Shown here: positions 1 to 12,771 of the stretch, piece by piece | Layout: the number at the start of each line of letters is the position of its first letter | How positions within the stretch are numbered: the stretch's first letter is position 1 | From: an uncultured Bacteroidota bacterium | Lineage (GTDB): Bacteria > Bacteroidota > Bacteroidia > Flavobacteriales > Flavobacteriaceae | Length of the DNA: 64,000 bases | NCBI GenBank assembly: GCA_902629505.1 | Contig: CACORF010000002.1 | Location: 1 to 64,000, forward strand | Reading direction: 5' to 3' | The notes under the pieces: model-generated | Databases searched by the model: none | What the model saw: the letters and a program-made list of their open reading frames with translations, nothing else | Told to the model about the DNA's origin: nothing | Position numbers and translations under genes: made by a program

Positions 1-1895
1 CTATACCCTACAGAGATAAATTAAAAAGTAAATTAACTTCAATTTGGAACTATGAGAAACAGACTAGTCCATTTACTAAGGGAGAATATATTTATTATTA
101 CAGAAATGATGGTCTTCAGAACCAATATGTAGTCTACAGAAAAAAAGATAATTCAAATTCAAGTGAAGAAGTTTTTTTAGACCCAAATAAATTTTCTGAA
201 GATGGAACAATTTCCCTCACCGGACTTTATTTTTCTGAAGATGGCAAACTCATTTCATATACAATCTCTGAAGGTGGAAGTGACTGGAGAAAAGCTGTAG
301 TTATGGACACTGAAACAAAACAGATTATTGGTGATACACTCACCAATATTAAATTTAGCGGAATTTCTTGGAGTGGAAATAAAGGGTTCTATTATTCATC
401 TTATGATAAACCAGAAGGAAGTGAGCTTTCAGAATACACAGATAGACATAAACTATATTACCATAAATTAGGTACAGACCAGAAGTCTGATAAAACTGTC
501 TTTGGCGATTCAAGAAAAAAGTATAGATATGTTTATGGAAATGTTTCTGACGATAATAATTTCCTATTTATTTCTGCTTCTAACCTAACTGATGGAAATG
601 AACTATATGTGATAGATCTAAGAAAAAATTCCAATAGGATACAAACAATAAGTGATGATCCATCCACTGATGATTATGTTGTTGACAATATAGATGACAC
701 ATTTTATATTTTTACAAATTTTAATGCGCCAAATAAAAGATTAGTAAAGACTACTTTGAACAATCTAAAAAGAGAAAATTGGCAAGATGTCATTCCTGAA
801 AGCGAAAATGTTTTTTCAGTAAGTTCAGGAAGTGGATATTTTTTTGCAAGATATTTAGTTGATGCATTCTCACAAGTTTACCAATACAATTATTCTGGAG
901 AGTTAGTAAGAAAAGTTGAGTTACCTGGGATTGGAACATCTAGTGGTTTCTCTGGAGAAAGAGATCAAGAAGAATTATATTTTTCATTTTCAAATTATTA
1001 CACTCCTGGAAGTTTATATTCTTTTAATCCTAAAAATGGTGAATATAATATTTATTGGAAACCTAAAATTGAATTCAATGCTAATTTATATACATCAAAA
1101 CAAGTTTTTTACGAATCTAAGGATGGAACAAAAGTTCCAATGATTATTACTCACAAAAAGGACATAGTTTTAGATGGTAAGAATCCAACTATACTATATG
1201 GTTATGGTGGTTTTAATATCAGCAGAACTCCAGGTTTTAGTGTTACTAATGCTGTTTGGATGGATTTAGGCGGTGTTTATGCTGTTCCAAATATTAGAGG
1301 TGGAGGAGAATATGGAAAAGAATGGCATAATTCAGGAACAAAACTAAATAAGCAAAATGTTTTTGATGATTTTATTGCAGCTGCTGAGTATCTTATTTCA
1401 TCAAATTATACATCTTCAGATTATTTAGCATTAAGAGGTGGTTCAAATGGAGGGTTATTAGTTGGTGCTGTTATGACTCAAAGACCGGAATTAATGAAGG
1501 TTGCACTTCCCGCTGTGGGAGTATTGGATATGCTAAGATATCACAAATTTACATCTGGAGCTGGTTGGGCATTTGACTATGGTACATCAGAAGAATCAGA
1601 GGAGATGTTTAAATATCTTTTGGGTTACTCACCTGTTCATAATGTAAAACAAAATACAGAATATCCAGCAACAATGATTACTACTGGAGATCATGATGAT
1701 CGAGTTGTACCAGCTCATTCATTTAAGTTTGCAGCTAATATTCAGGATAAGCATATAGGTAAAAATCCGGTTTTAATTCGAATAGAAAAAGAAGCAGGTC
1801 ATGGTTCAGGCACACCATTAGCAAAAATTATTGACCAATATGCAGATATTTATGGATTTACTTTATATAATATGGGAGTAAAGAAGATTAAATAG
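1..1895 (+). CDS. prolyl oligopeptidase, S9A family (5' end cut by window)
   Basis: Serine peptidase that cleaves short peptides after proline. The reading frame is open from base 3, well upstream of the first internal ATG at 303, so the gene runs in from outside the window. About 630 residues are visible, against roughly 700-715 for the family, so about 80 N-terminal residues are missing. The first two thirds are beta-propeller-like; the C-terminal third is the alpha/beta hydrolase. The nucleophile is in GGSNGGLL (Ser codon 1443-1445), the Asp in DHDDRVVP and the His in AGHGSGT, so the triad is complete. The stop lies 1 bp from the end of the convergent M42 gene. Whether it has a signal peptide cannot be seen here. 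Confidence 0.93.
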   Translation, partial: IPYRDKLKSKLTSIWNYEKQTSPFTKGEYIYYYRNDGLQNQYVVYRKKDNSNSSEEVFLDPNKFSEDGTISLTGLYFSEDGKLISYTISEGGSDWRKAVVMDTETKQIIGDTLTNIKFSGISWSGNKGFYYSSYDKPEGSELSEYTDRHKLYYHKLGTDQKSDKTVFGDSRKKYRYVYGNVSDDNNFLFISASNLTDGNELYVIDLRKNSNRIQTISDDPSTDDYVVDNIDDTFYIFTNFNAPNKRLVKTTLNNLKRENWQDVIPESENVFSVSSGSGYFFARYLVDAFSQVYQYNYSGELVRKVELPGIGTSSGFSGERDQEELYFSFSNYYTPGSLYSFNPKNGEYNIYWKPKIEFNANLYTSKQVFYESKDGTKVPMIITHKKDIVLDGKNPTILYGYGGFNISRTPGFSVTNAVWMDLGGVYAVPNIRGGGEYGKEWHNSGTKLNKQNVFDDFIAAAEYLISSNYTSSDYLALRGGSNGGLLVGAVMTQRPELMKVALPAVGVLDMLRYHKFTSGAGWAFDYGTSEESEEMFKYLLGYSPVHNVKQNTEYPATMITTGDHDDRVVPAHSFKFAANIQDKHIGKNPVLIRIEKEAGHGSGTPLAKIIDQYADIYGFTLYNMGVKKIK

Positions 1896-1896
1896 C

Positions 1897-2976
1897 TTAA
1901 TCAAAATAGCTAAAACTCTCGTTTGATTTAATATTCTTAAGTGTTTCATAAATTAATCTGATAACATTTTCAACATCTTCTTTTTGTACCATTTCCACTG
2001 TAGTGTGCATATATCTTAATGGAAGAGAAATTAATGCTGATGGTACACCCCCATTACTGTATGCAAAGGCATCTGTATCAGTTCCTGTATACCTTGAAGA
2101 TGCTAGTCTTTGGTATGGAATTTTATTCTTTTCAGCTATGCTTATAATTTTCTCTCTAAGATTATTTTGAACAGCAGGAGCATAGGTAATAACTGGACCT
2201 TTTCCAATTTTCGCATCACCTTGTTTCTTAGCCTCTATCATTGGTGTTGAAGTATCATGAGTAACATCAGTAACTATTGCTAAATTAGGCTTTAACGTAT
2301 TAGTAATCATTTCAGCTCCTCTTAAACCAATTTCTTCTTGAACTGAGTTAGTCACATACAGACAAAAGGGTAATTTATCTTTATTTTCTTTTAGTAATCT
2401 TGCTACTTCAGCAATCATAAAACCACCAGCTCGATTATCAATTGCTCTACAAACAAATTTATTCTTGTTAAGAATATGGAAAGAATCTGGATAAGTTATA
2501 ACACAACCAACATGAACACCCATTTTTTCAACTTCCTTTTTATCCTTTGCTCCAATATCAATAAAAATATTGTCAATTTTTGGTGGTGCCTCTTTCGCGT
2601 GATCTCTAACATGAATCGCAGGCCAACCAAATACTCCTTTTACTATTCCTTTTTTGGTGTGGATATTTACCCATTTAGATGGTGCTATTTGATGATCACT
2701 ACCCCCATTTCTAATGACATATATGAGTCCATTATCAGTAATATAATTAACATACCAAGAGATTTCGTCAGAATGACCCTCTATAACAACTTTAAATTTT
2801 TTATCAGGGTTTATTACTCCAACAGCAGTTCCGTAATTATCAGTTATAAATTCGTCAACATGCGGTTTTAGATATTTCATCCAAATTTTTTGACCATTAG
2901 ATTCATAACCAGTTGGTGCTGCGTTGTTTAGATATTCTTCAAGAAACTTTAATGATTTTGCGTTAAGTATTTTCAT
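1897..2976 (-). CDS. M42 family metallopeptidase (glutamyl aminopeptidase-like)
   Basis: Cytosolic dinuclear-metal aminopeptidase of the M42 (TET/PepA-like) family, 359 aa, a usual length. Metal and catalytic positions are visible: His/Asp in EGHSDEISW, the bridging Asp in AIDNRAGG, the Glu pair in VQEEIGLRGA, Asp in VTDVTHD and the late His in LRYMHTTVEM. No signal peptide. It is divergent from the DUF4294 gene, with 57 bp between the starts, and convergent with the prolyl oligopeptidase gene. Together these suggest peptide turnover. The exact substrate preference is not readable from sequence. Confidence 0.92.
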   Translation of the reverse strand: MKILNAKSLKFLEEYLNNAAPTGYESNGQKIWMKYLKPHVDEFITDNYGTAVGVINPDKKFKVVIEGHSDEISWYVNYITDNGLIYVIRNGGSDHQIAPSKWVNIHTKKGIVKGVFGWPAIHVRDHAKEAPPKIDNIFIDIGAKDKKEVEKMGVHVGCVITYPDSFHILNKNKFVCRAIDNRAGGFMIAEVARLLKENKDKLPFCLYVTNSVQEEIGLRGAEMITNTLKPNLAIVTDVTHDTSTPMIEAKKQGDAKIGKGPVITYAPAVQNNLREKIISIAEKNKIPYQRLASSRYTGTDTDAFAYSNGGVPSALISLPLRYMHTTVEMVQKEDVENVIRLIYETLKNIKSNESFSYFD

Positions 2977-3021
2977 AATTTTTAAAAAAATAAAATTAAC
3001 AATTATTACTAAACATCTTGT

Positions 3022-3029
3022 TAAATTTG
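3022..3029 (+). promoter_or_regulatory. -7 element TAAATTTG for the DUF4294 gene
   Basis: Exact match to the Bacteroidota -7 consensus TAnnTTTG. Its last base is only 5 nt before the ATG at 3034. Transcription normally starts about 5-8 nt after this element, which predicts a leaderless or almost leaderless mRNA. A clear -33 TTG is not visible. Confidence 0.55.
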
Positions 3030-3033
3030 TGCT

Positions 3034-3687
3034 ATGAAATATTATTTATTTCTGTTACTTATTTTTTTATCAAATAATTTGACTTGTCAAGAAGAAATTG
3101 AGGAGCTAGATTTCTTATTTCCAGGTGATTCAATTCCCTCGAATACTTTTATGCTGGACGAGGTGACAGTTTTCCAACCTTTAAAGTTTTTAAATGATGA
3201 TGAAATTAAAAGGTATGTAATACTAAGATATCGAGTCAAAAAGGTATATCCTTATGCCAAACTAGCTTCTGAAAGAATGAATAGAATTGATTCTAGAGTT
3301 GACTTAATTAAATCCAAAAGACAGAAAAGGCTATATCTTAAAAAACTTGAAAAATTTGTGTATAATGAATTTTCAGATGAGTTAAGAAAGCTGTCTAGAT
3401 CTCAAGGTAGAATTCTTGTAAAACTTCTAAATCGTCAAACCGGACTTACTGCACATAGTATTGTATCTGAATATAGAAATAAGTTTAGAGCACTTTTATA
3501 CAATACCGCCGCTTCCTTCTATTCAATTTCACTAAGAGATGAATACGAGCCTTTTGTAGATTATGAGGATTACCTAATTGAGGATATTTTGCAACGATCA
3601 TTCTCTGATGGTTCCTTAGAAAAACAAGATTATGCTCTTGACTTTGATTTAGATGAACTATATGTATTTTGGAGAGATAAAAAATAG
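3034..3687 (+). CDS. DUF4294 domain-containing exported protein
   Basis: 217 aa protein of unknown function from a family essentially limited to Bacteroidota. Residues 1-19 form a secretion signal ending near TCQEE, so it is probably periplasmic. The diagnostic DUF4294 core begins near DEVTVFQPLKF and continues through RYRVKKVYPYAKLASERM, followed by a basic helical region (KSKRQKRLYLKKLEKF). The C-terminus is acidic. The start follows a -7 element directly. It is the last protein gene before the rRNA operon and its stop is about 127 bp from the rrn promoter. No enzymatic motif is visible. Confidence 0.85.
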   Translation: MKYYLFLLLIFLSNNLTCQEEIEELDFLFPGDSIPSNTFMLDEVTVFQPLKFLNDDEIKRYVILRYRVKKVYPYAKLASERMNRIDSRVDLIKSKRQKRLYLKKLEKFVYNEFSDELRKLSRSQGRILVKLLNRQTGLTAHSIVSEYRNKFRALLYNTAASFYSISLRDEYEPFVDYEDYLIEDILQRSFSDGSLEKQDYALDFDLDELYVFWRDKK

Positions 3688-3978
3688 TATTAAAAAACTG
3701 TTGATAAGTATTGTAAATCATTGACATTTAACACATAAACTTTTTTTAATTTTAACACCTAAAAAAAAATCAAAATAAAATCTTAAATATGTTTATTTAC
3801 AATAAAAAAGATTTTATATTTGCACCCGCAAAATGATTTATTGTTTAGAGCAATTTTTTTTTGCAAGTTCATTGAAAATATTGAAAATGACAGCGCGTAT
3901 CAATTTTGATACAAACTAGCAAACCAAACATTTTGAAACATAGTCAATTCAGAGTCGTATAATTTTATTAAAAATACT
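3688..3978 (+). promoter_or_regulatory. rRNA operon promoter and leader, with processing stem and hairpin arm
   Basis: Gene-free 291 bp. An A/T-rich upstream tract leads to a perfect -7 element TATATTTG at 3815-3822. The transcribed leader follows. AAAATGACAGC at 3884-3894 and AGCAAAC at 3918-3924 are complementary to GCTGTCATTTT (5556-5566) and GTTTGCT (5548-5554) after the 16S gene, forming the pre-16S processing stalk. Between them a perfect hairpin, GTATCAA/TTGATAC at 3897-3912, sticks out as an arm. Confidence 0.75.
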
Positions 3979-5509
<1,531 letters not shown>

Positions 5510-5598
5510 TAGAGAAAGACGACCTGACTATAGCATCAATCCTTTGCGTTTGCTTGCTGTCATTTTTTTAATAACCCTTAAGATAGAATCTCGAATAG

Positions 5599-5672
5599 AG
5601 TCTCGTAGCTCAGCCGGTTAGAGCGCTACACTGATAATGTAGAGGTCGGCAGTTCGAGTCTGCCCGAGACTA
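5599..5672 (+). tRNA. tRNA-Ile (GAT)
   Basis: Cloverleaf in the 16S-23S spacer. Acceptor AGTCTCG pairs with CGAGACT, the D-arm is GCTC...GAGC, the anticodon loop CTGATAA carries GAT, and the T-arm is GGCAG-TTCGAGT-CTGCC. Length is 74 nt and CCA is not encoded. It is co-transcribed with the rRNAs. Confidence 0.97.
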
Positions 5673-5693
5673 CTAAATTCCATTTGGAAAAAA

Positions 5694-5767
5694 GGGGGAT
5701 TAGCTCAGCTGGCTAGAGCGCCTGCCTTGCACGCAGGAGGTCATCGGTTCGACTCCGATATTCTCCA
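5694..5767 (+). tRNA. tRNA-Ala (TGC)
   Basis: Second spacer tRNA. Acceptor GGGGGAT pairs with ATTCTCC, including the G3-U70 wobble that identifies tRNA-Ala. Anticodon TGC lies in loop CTTGCAC, and the T-arm is ATCGG-TTCGACT-CCGAT. CCA is not encoded. The Ile-Ala order is typical of Bacteroidota rRNA operons. Confidence 0.97.
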
Positions 5768-5983
5768 CAACTTCTTAATGTAAATTAAGAATAAGAGTTC
5801 ATTGACATATTGAAAATATCAAGTACAATTCATAAATTATTCAGTTATCCAATTTAATAGTTTTTTGAGATTGTACAGAGTTAACGTAAATAGGTATTTA
5901 ATACTGTTATTATTAAATACCAAATAATTTTACAATTTAAGAAAGAGTTAAGAGTTACTTGTAACTTTTAAAAAAGTTACAAT
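5768..5983 (+). other. 16S-23S spacer, distal part, with 23S processing stems
   Basis: No gene. Two perfect local hairpins are visible: TTCTTAAT/ATTAAGAA at 5772-5791 and GGTATTTAAT/ATTAAATACC at 5893-5921. Three segments pair with the sequence after 23S: TTGAAAATATC (5810-5820) with 8832-8842, TTAAGAAAG (5937-5945) with 8812-8820, and GTTACAATAG (5976-5985) with 8799-8808. The hairpin GTAACTTTT/AAAAGTTAC at 5961-5980 overlaps the last of these and would compete with it. Confidence 0.7.
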
Positions 5984-8803
<2,820 letters not shown>

Positions 8804-8867
8804 GTAACAAACTTTCTTAATTGTTAACTTCGATATTTTCAAATGTTATATGACCTTATTAAAACTT

Positions 8868-8977
<110 letters not shown>

Positions 8978-8988
8978 TCTTATAAAAC

Positions 8989-9013
8989 AACCCTTTTTTT
9001 GAAGGGTTTTTTT
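8989..9013 (+). terminator. intrinsic terminator of the rRNA operon
   Basis: Stem AACCCTT (8989-8995) pairs with AAGGGTT (9002-9008), with a 6-nt loop and a T run to 9013, immediately after 5S. Confidence 0.85.
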
Positions 9014-9047
9014 ATACCCATTTTTTAATTTTTCTTATATTCTAGAT

Positions 9048-9143
9048 ATGAAAAAGAAAGAGTCAAACTTATTAGGGGTTTTATTTGTAGCTATCGTAAC
9101 AATACTCTGTGCTGTTGTATTGTACTATGGATTTTGGATTTAA
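9048..9143 (+). CDS. 31-residue single-pass membrane peptide
   Basis: Small open frame just after the rRNA terminator. It starts with the basic residues MKKKES, continues with a hydrophobic stretch of about 20 residues (LLGVLFVAIVTILCAVVLYY) and ends GFWI then TAA. This is the layout of a one-helix inner-membrane peptide with a short cytoplasmic basic tail. It ends 8 bp before the convergent DUF6048 gene. I do not recognise a family and there is no clear ribosome-binding site, so this is a plausible rather than proven gene. Confidence 0.5.
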   Translation: MKKKESNLLGVLFVAIVTILCAVVLYYGFWI

Positions 9144-9151
9144 GAGAATCT

Positions 9152-9874
9152 TTATTTTTTCTTTTTGAGTGGGATAGAGTAGGTTAATGTATAATTGAAT
9201 CCACTTCCCCATGTATTATCATCAGTTACTTTGTTATAGCCAGGTATAAAAAGATTGTCAAAATTATCTGGCTTCTTAGTAGATAATAATTTATTTAACC
9301 TTAAACTAAATCCTAAATAGACATTATTAAAAGTTTCAACTTTAACACCAGCTACAATCTCAAGCCAGTTTCCAGTTAAATTGGAATGATCAATTGTTTG
9401 ATAATTATTATCTACAAAGTTTGAAAAATACGCATCACTGTTTCTAACATTATAACTTTCAATTTTATTTGAAAAATTAGAAGATCCATATCTCAAACCT
9501 AAAAAAATTGCATTATCCATTCCAACCCAATTCTTGAACATGTTATAATCAAAACCAAAACGTAGGAAGCTACCGTTAGAATTAAAATTGATATTCTCAT
9601 CTTCAATTAACCTGTCTATCAATCCATATTCACCTGCTAGATATAAATTTTCAGTTATCTGTAAATCGCCAACAATTTCATAATTTAAATTATCTCCATT
9701 AGACGTAGACTTTATTGGTTTAAAGATATCAAATCCGAACCTTATCTTATTGATATTCAGTATTTTATTTTTATTGATTAGACTGTCGGTTAACTGATTT
9801 TCTACCTGTGAAAATACTGTTTGAATTGGTATGATAATACTAATAATAAATATGAATATTTGTTTTTTCTTCAT
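9152..9874 (-). CDS. DUF6048 family outer-membrane-like protein
   Basis: About 240 aa. It begins with a signal peptide ([23 protein letters not shown]). The mature part alternates short hydrophobic beta-type segments (FLRFGFDYNM, IFLGLRYG, YLGFSLRLN, FNYTLTYSI), consistent with a small beta-barrel or outer-membrane protein. I place it in DUF6048, a Bacteroidota family found next to DUF6452 as here. The start at 9874 is chosen because the upstream in-frame ATG would put seven residues before the signal. It overlaps the end of the DUF6452 gene by 35 bp, so the two are translationally linked. Function unknown. Confidence 0.75.
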   Translation of the reverse strand: MKKKQIFIFIISIIIPIQTVFSQVENQLTDSLINKNKILNINKIRFGFDIFKPIKSTSNGDNLNYEIVGDLQITENLYLAGEYGLIDRLIEDENINFNSNGSFLRFGFDYNMFKNWVGMDNAIFLGLRYGSSNFSNKIESYNVRNSDAYFSNFVDNNYQTIDHSNLTGNWLEIVAGVKVETFNNVYLGFSLRLNKLLSTKKPDNFDNLFIPGYNKVTDDNTWGSGFNYTLTYSIPLKKKK

Positions 9875-10304
9875 TAAATATTGAATCTTGTACAATTGTA
9901 ATTTCTCGAATCCATCCTGATTCTTTTAATATTTCAGTGTCTGATTTTATTAAAAAATTTGATTTAAAACCACACGATCTATTTAAATATAAATGTTTCG
10001 TGTGATGGAAAATTATTAAAGTATCTTTAACCTTATTTTGCTCTAAAATATATTTAGTTTCATTTGAATTTACCATTAAAGGTAACTTAAGTTCAGCTCC
10101 AGAAAATCCTTCACTTATTATAGAATCATTGTTAATTCCTTTTATAAAACTTAAATTAATTCCAGTTACATTTTTGCTCTCATAATCTTTAAATCCAATT
10201 GAGATTCTATTCGTATTCTCTGAACCTTCGATGCATATATCATCCTTTTCACATGAAATTAAAACAAAAAATGTTAGCAATATTTTTAAAACTCTAGTGA
10301 TAAT
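9840..10304 (-). CDS. DUF6452 family lipoprotein (start codon uncertain, possibly ATT)
   Basis: Small lipoprotein of unknown function. A signal with lipobox LISC is followed by EKDDICIEG, then a beta-rich domain ([20 protein letters not shown]). The frame stays open to an ATG at 10379, but that start would add about 25 polar and mixed residues before the signal and would lie inside rocD. No ATG, GTG or TTG occurs near the signal. ATT at 10304, with AAAGGAGA just before it and a -7-like TAATTTTA near 10330, gives a normal lipoprotein signal. It is divergent from rocD and co-transcribed with the DUF6048 gene. Confidence 0.7.
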   Translation of the reverse strand: MITRVLKILLTFFVLISCEKDDICIEGSENTNRISIGFKDYESKNVTGINLSFIKGINNDSIISEGFSGAELKLPLMVNSNETKYILEQNKVKDTLIIFHHTKHLYLNRSCGFKSNFLIKSDTEILKESGWIREITIVQDSIFNEEKTNIHIYY

Positions 10305-10356
10305 GTCTCCTTTAATATCCTCTAAAATTAGTATATTTATACAAACCTTCTCATCA

Positions 10357-11628
10357 ATGATCAAAACATTAATCAACAAAATTTTTGATAAAGAAAAATC
10401 TGAGAATTTAGAGTCATACCATCTTGATTTAGAAAAAAAATATGGTGCTCATGATTATAGCCCTCTTCCTGTAGTGTTAGCTAAAGGATTAGGTGTATAT
10501 CTATGGGATGTAAATGGTAAAAGATATTATGATTTCTTATCCTCATATTCAGCAGTCAATCAAGGTCATTGTCATCCAAAGTTAGTTGAACTAATAAAAG
10601 AACAAGCTAGTACCTTAACATTAACATCTAGGGCATTTCATAACAACAAGCTTGGTGAATACATGGAGTATGCAACAAAGTTGTTTGGTTATGATCAATT
10701 ATTGCCAATGAATACTGGTGCTGAAGGAGTAGAGACTTCCATAAAGATTTCAAGGAAATGGGGGTATCTAAAAAAGAAGGTTGAACCGAACTCTGCTAAA
10801 ATAATTGTTTGTAATAATAATTTTCATGGGAGGACAACAACTGTAATTTCTTTTTCAACTGATCATGGTTCTAAAGATTTTTTTGGTCCTCATACCCCTG
10901 GATTCATTCATATACCTCACAACGATCTTGAAGCATTAGAAAATGTTCTAAAAGTTGAAGATAATGTTGTGTCATTTCTTGTAGAACCTATCCAAGGTGA
11001 AGCTGGAGTCAATGTGCCTGACGATAACTATCTAGAAGGAGTTAGAAAGCTTTGTACAGATTATAATGTTTTAATGATTGCAGATGAAATTCAGACAGGA
11101 CTTGGAAGAACAGGTTCATTACTTGCATGTGGAGATGTTAGGCCAGATATATTAATACTTGCAAAAGCCCTAAGTGGAGGAACATATCCAGTATCGGCTG
11201 TTTTATGTGATACTCATATAATGGAAGTAATTCAGCCAGGTCAACACGGAAGTACTTACGGTGGAAATCCATTTGCAGCATCCATAGCTAAAAAGTCTTT
11301 AGAAATAATTGTTGAAGAGAAATTACCTGAAAATGCTGAAAGACTTGGTGAAATTTTTAGATATAATATAAATCAATACATAAAAACTAGCAAGATTATT
11401 AAACTTGTCAGAGGAAAAGGCCTTCTTAATGCAATAGTAATAAATGATACTCCAGATAGTAAAACAGCCTGGAATATTTGTCTAAAATTAAGAGATAATG
11501 GACTCTTGGCTAAACCAACAAGGGGTAATGTAATAAGGTTTGCTCCTCCACTGGTAATGACTGAAGATCAATTATTAGATTGTATCAAAATTATTACATC
11601 AACAATAAAAGAATTTGAGCCTAAATAA
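10357..11628 (+). CDS. rocD: ornithine--oxo-acid aminotransferase
   Basis: PLP enzyme that moves the delta-amino group of ornithine to 2-oxoglutarate, giving glutamate semialdehyde, in arginine/ornithine catabolism. About 423 aa in fold-type I, class III. It shows the family N-terminus [30 protein letters not shown] with the PLP-binding Asp, and the Schiff-base Lys in [15 protein letters not shown]. The start at 10357 matches the usual family length; the frame runs open further upstream but would then cover the divergent promoter. A near-consensus -7 TATATTTA lies about 17 nt upstream. The next gene begins directly after the stop. Two pentein hydrolases at 37-38.9 kb may act in the same pathway. 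Confidence 0.94.
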   Translation: MIKTLINKIFDKEKSENLESYHLDLEKKYGAHDYSPLPVVLAKGLGVYLWDVNGKRYYDFLSSYSAVNQGHCHPKLVELIKEQASTLTLTSRAFHNNKLGEYMEYATKLFGYDQLLPMNTGAEGVETSIKISRKWGYLKKKVEPNSAKIIVCNNNFHGRTTTVISFSTDHGSKDFFGPHTPGFIHIPHNDLEALENVLKVEDNVVSFLVEPIQGEAGVNVPDDNYLEGVRKLCTDYNVLMIADEIQTGLGRTGSLLACGDVRPDILILAKALSGGTYPVSAVLCDTHIMEVIQPGQHGSTYGGNPFAASIAKKSLEIIVEEKLPENAERLGEIFRYNINQYIKTSKIIKLVRGKGLLNAIVINDTPDSKTAWNICLKLRDNGLLAKPTRGNVIRFAPPLVMTEDQLLDCIKIITSTIKEFEPK

Positions 11629-12771
11629 ATGAATGTTTATTTTGATAATGCAGCCACAACAAAGGTTAGAGCTGAAGTAATTGATGATATCTCAAATGTT
11701 TTAAAAGATTGTTTTGGCAATCCTTCCTCTACTCACTCATTTGGAAGATCTGCTAAGTCTTACATTGAAACATCACGGAAATCTATTGCAAAAATTTTAA
11801 ATTGTGATCCTTCTGAAATTATTTTTAACTCTGGTGGAACAGAATCTGATAATTCAATTTTAAAATGTGCAGTAAAAGATTTAGGTATAAAGCACATTAT
11901 TTCTTCAAAAATTGAACATCATGCAGTTACACATACTTTAGATGAGCTTGAAATTCAGGGAGTTAATGTCCATTATGTAAAATTATCTGAAAACGGGAAT
12001 GTAGATATTGATAATCTTGAATATCTATTAAATTTAAATGATGAGCCTAAACTAGTAACATTGATGTATATAAATAATGAGATAGGTAATATTCTAGATG
12101 TAAAAAGTGTATCAGATCTATGTCAAAAGTATAATTCACTTTTTCATACTGACGCTGTTCAGGCTGTTGGTCATTATAAAATTGATTTAAAATCTGTAAA
12201 AATTGACTTTTTATCATCAGCTGGTCATAAATTTCATGGTCCAAAAGGTGTTGGCTTTACATATATAAATAAATCAACTAAAATAAAATCATTTATTTGT
12301 GGTGGTCCTCAAGAGAGAGGGTTAAGAGCTGGAACTGAATCTGTCCATAATATTGTAGGAATGACAAAGGCTCTTGAAATAGCAGACAAAAACATGGAAC
12401 AAGAAGCTAAATTTGTTTTATCAATAAAAGAACATATGATTGATTGCTTGAAAAAATTATTTCCTGATATACATTTTAATGGAGAATCTGGAAATATTAA
12501 AAACAGTACATATACTATACTAAATGTTTGTTTTCCCATATCTAATGATAAAGCAGCTATGCTTGACTTTAACCTTGATTTAAAAGGGATTGCATGCTCA
12601 AAGGGTAGTGCTTGTCAATCTGGAAGTTCAGAAGGCTCTCATGTTCTCAGTGAAATTCAAAGTGAGGATCAAAAAAAGTTCCCTTCAGTTAGATTCTCTT
12701 TTTCTCATAATAATAATATGGATGAAGTTGATTATCTCATTGAAACACTTAAAGAACTAACCAATTCTTAA
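11629..12771 (+). CDS. cysteine desulfurase, class V aminotransferase
   Basis: PLP enzyme releasing sulfur from cysteine for Fe-S cluster or tRNA thiolation chemistry. 380 aa, close to IscS/NifS. Visible features: N-terminal YFDNAATTKV, the cofactor Lys in SSAGHKFHGPKGVGF, HTDAVQAVGH, and the catalytic Cys loop CSKGSACQSGSSEGSHVL (around residues 325-345). The ATG follows the rocD stop without a gap, so it is translated from the rocD message. It ends in a 4-bp overlap of stop codons with the convergent M23 gene. Whether it is the housekeeping IscS or a specialised paralogue cannot be told. Confidence 0.92.
   Translation: MNVYFDNAATTKVRAEVIDDISNVLKDCFGNPSSTHSFGRSAKSYIETSRKSIAKILNCDPSEIIFNSGGTESDNSILKCAVKDLGIKHIISSKIEHHAVTHTLDELEIQGVNVHYVKLSENGNVDIDNLEYLLNLNDEPKLVTLMYINNEIGNILDVKSVSDLCQKYNSLFHTDAVQAVGHYKIDLKSVKIDFLSSAGHKFHGPKGVGFTYINKSTKIKSFICGGPQERGLRAGTESVHNIVGMTKALEIADKNMEQEAKFVLSIKEHMIDCLKKLFPDIHFNGESGNIKNSTYTILNVCFPISNDKAAMLDFNLDLKGIACSKGSACQSGSSEGSHVLSEIQSEDQKKFPSVRFSFSHNNNMDEVDYLIETLKELTNS

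Noticed and set aside
2476-2871. 131-codon plus-strand frame opposite the M42 peptidase
   Set aside because: Antisense shadow, with a composition of Asn/Phe/Tyr typical of random AT-rich translation.
3688-3814. Possible tandem second rrn promoter upstream of TATATTTG
   Set aside because: TTG-like triplets exist but none is paired with another TAnnTTTG at acceptable spacing.
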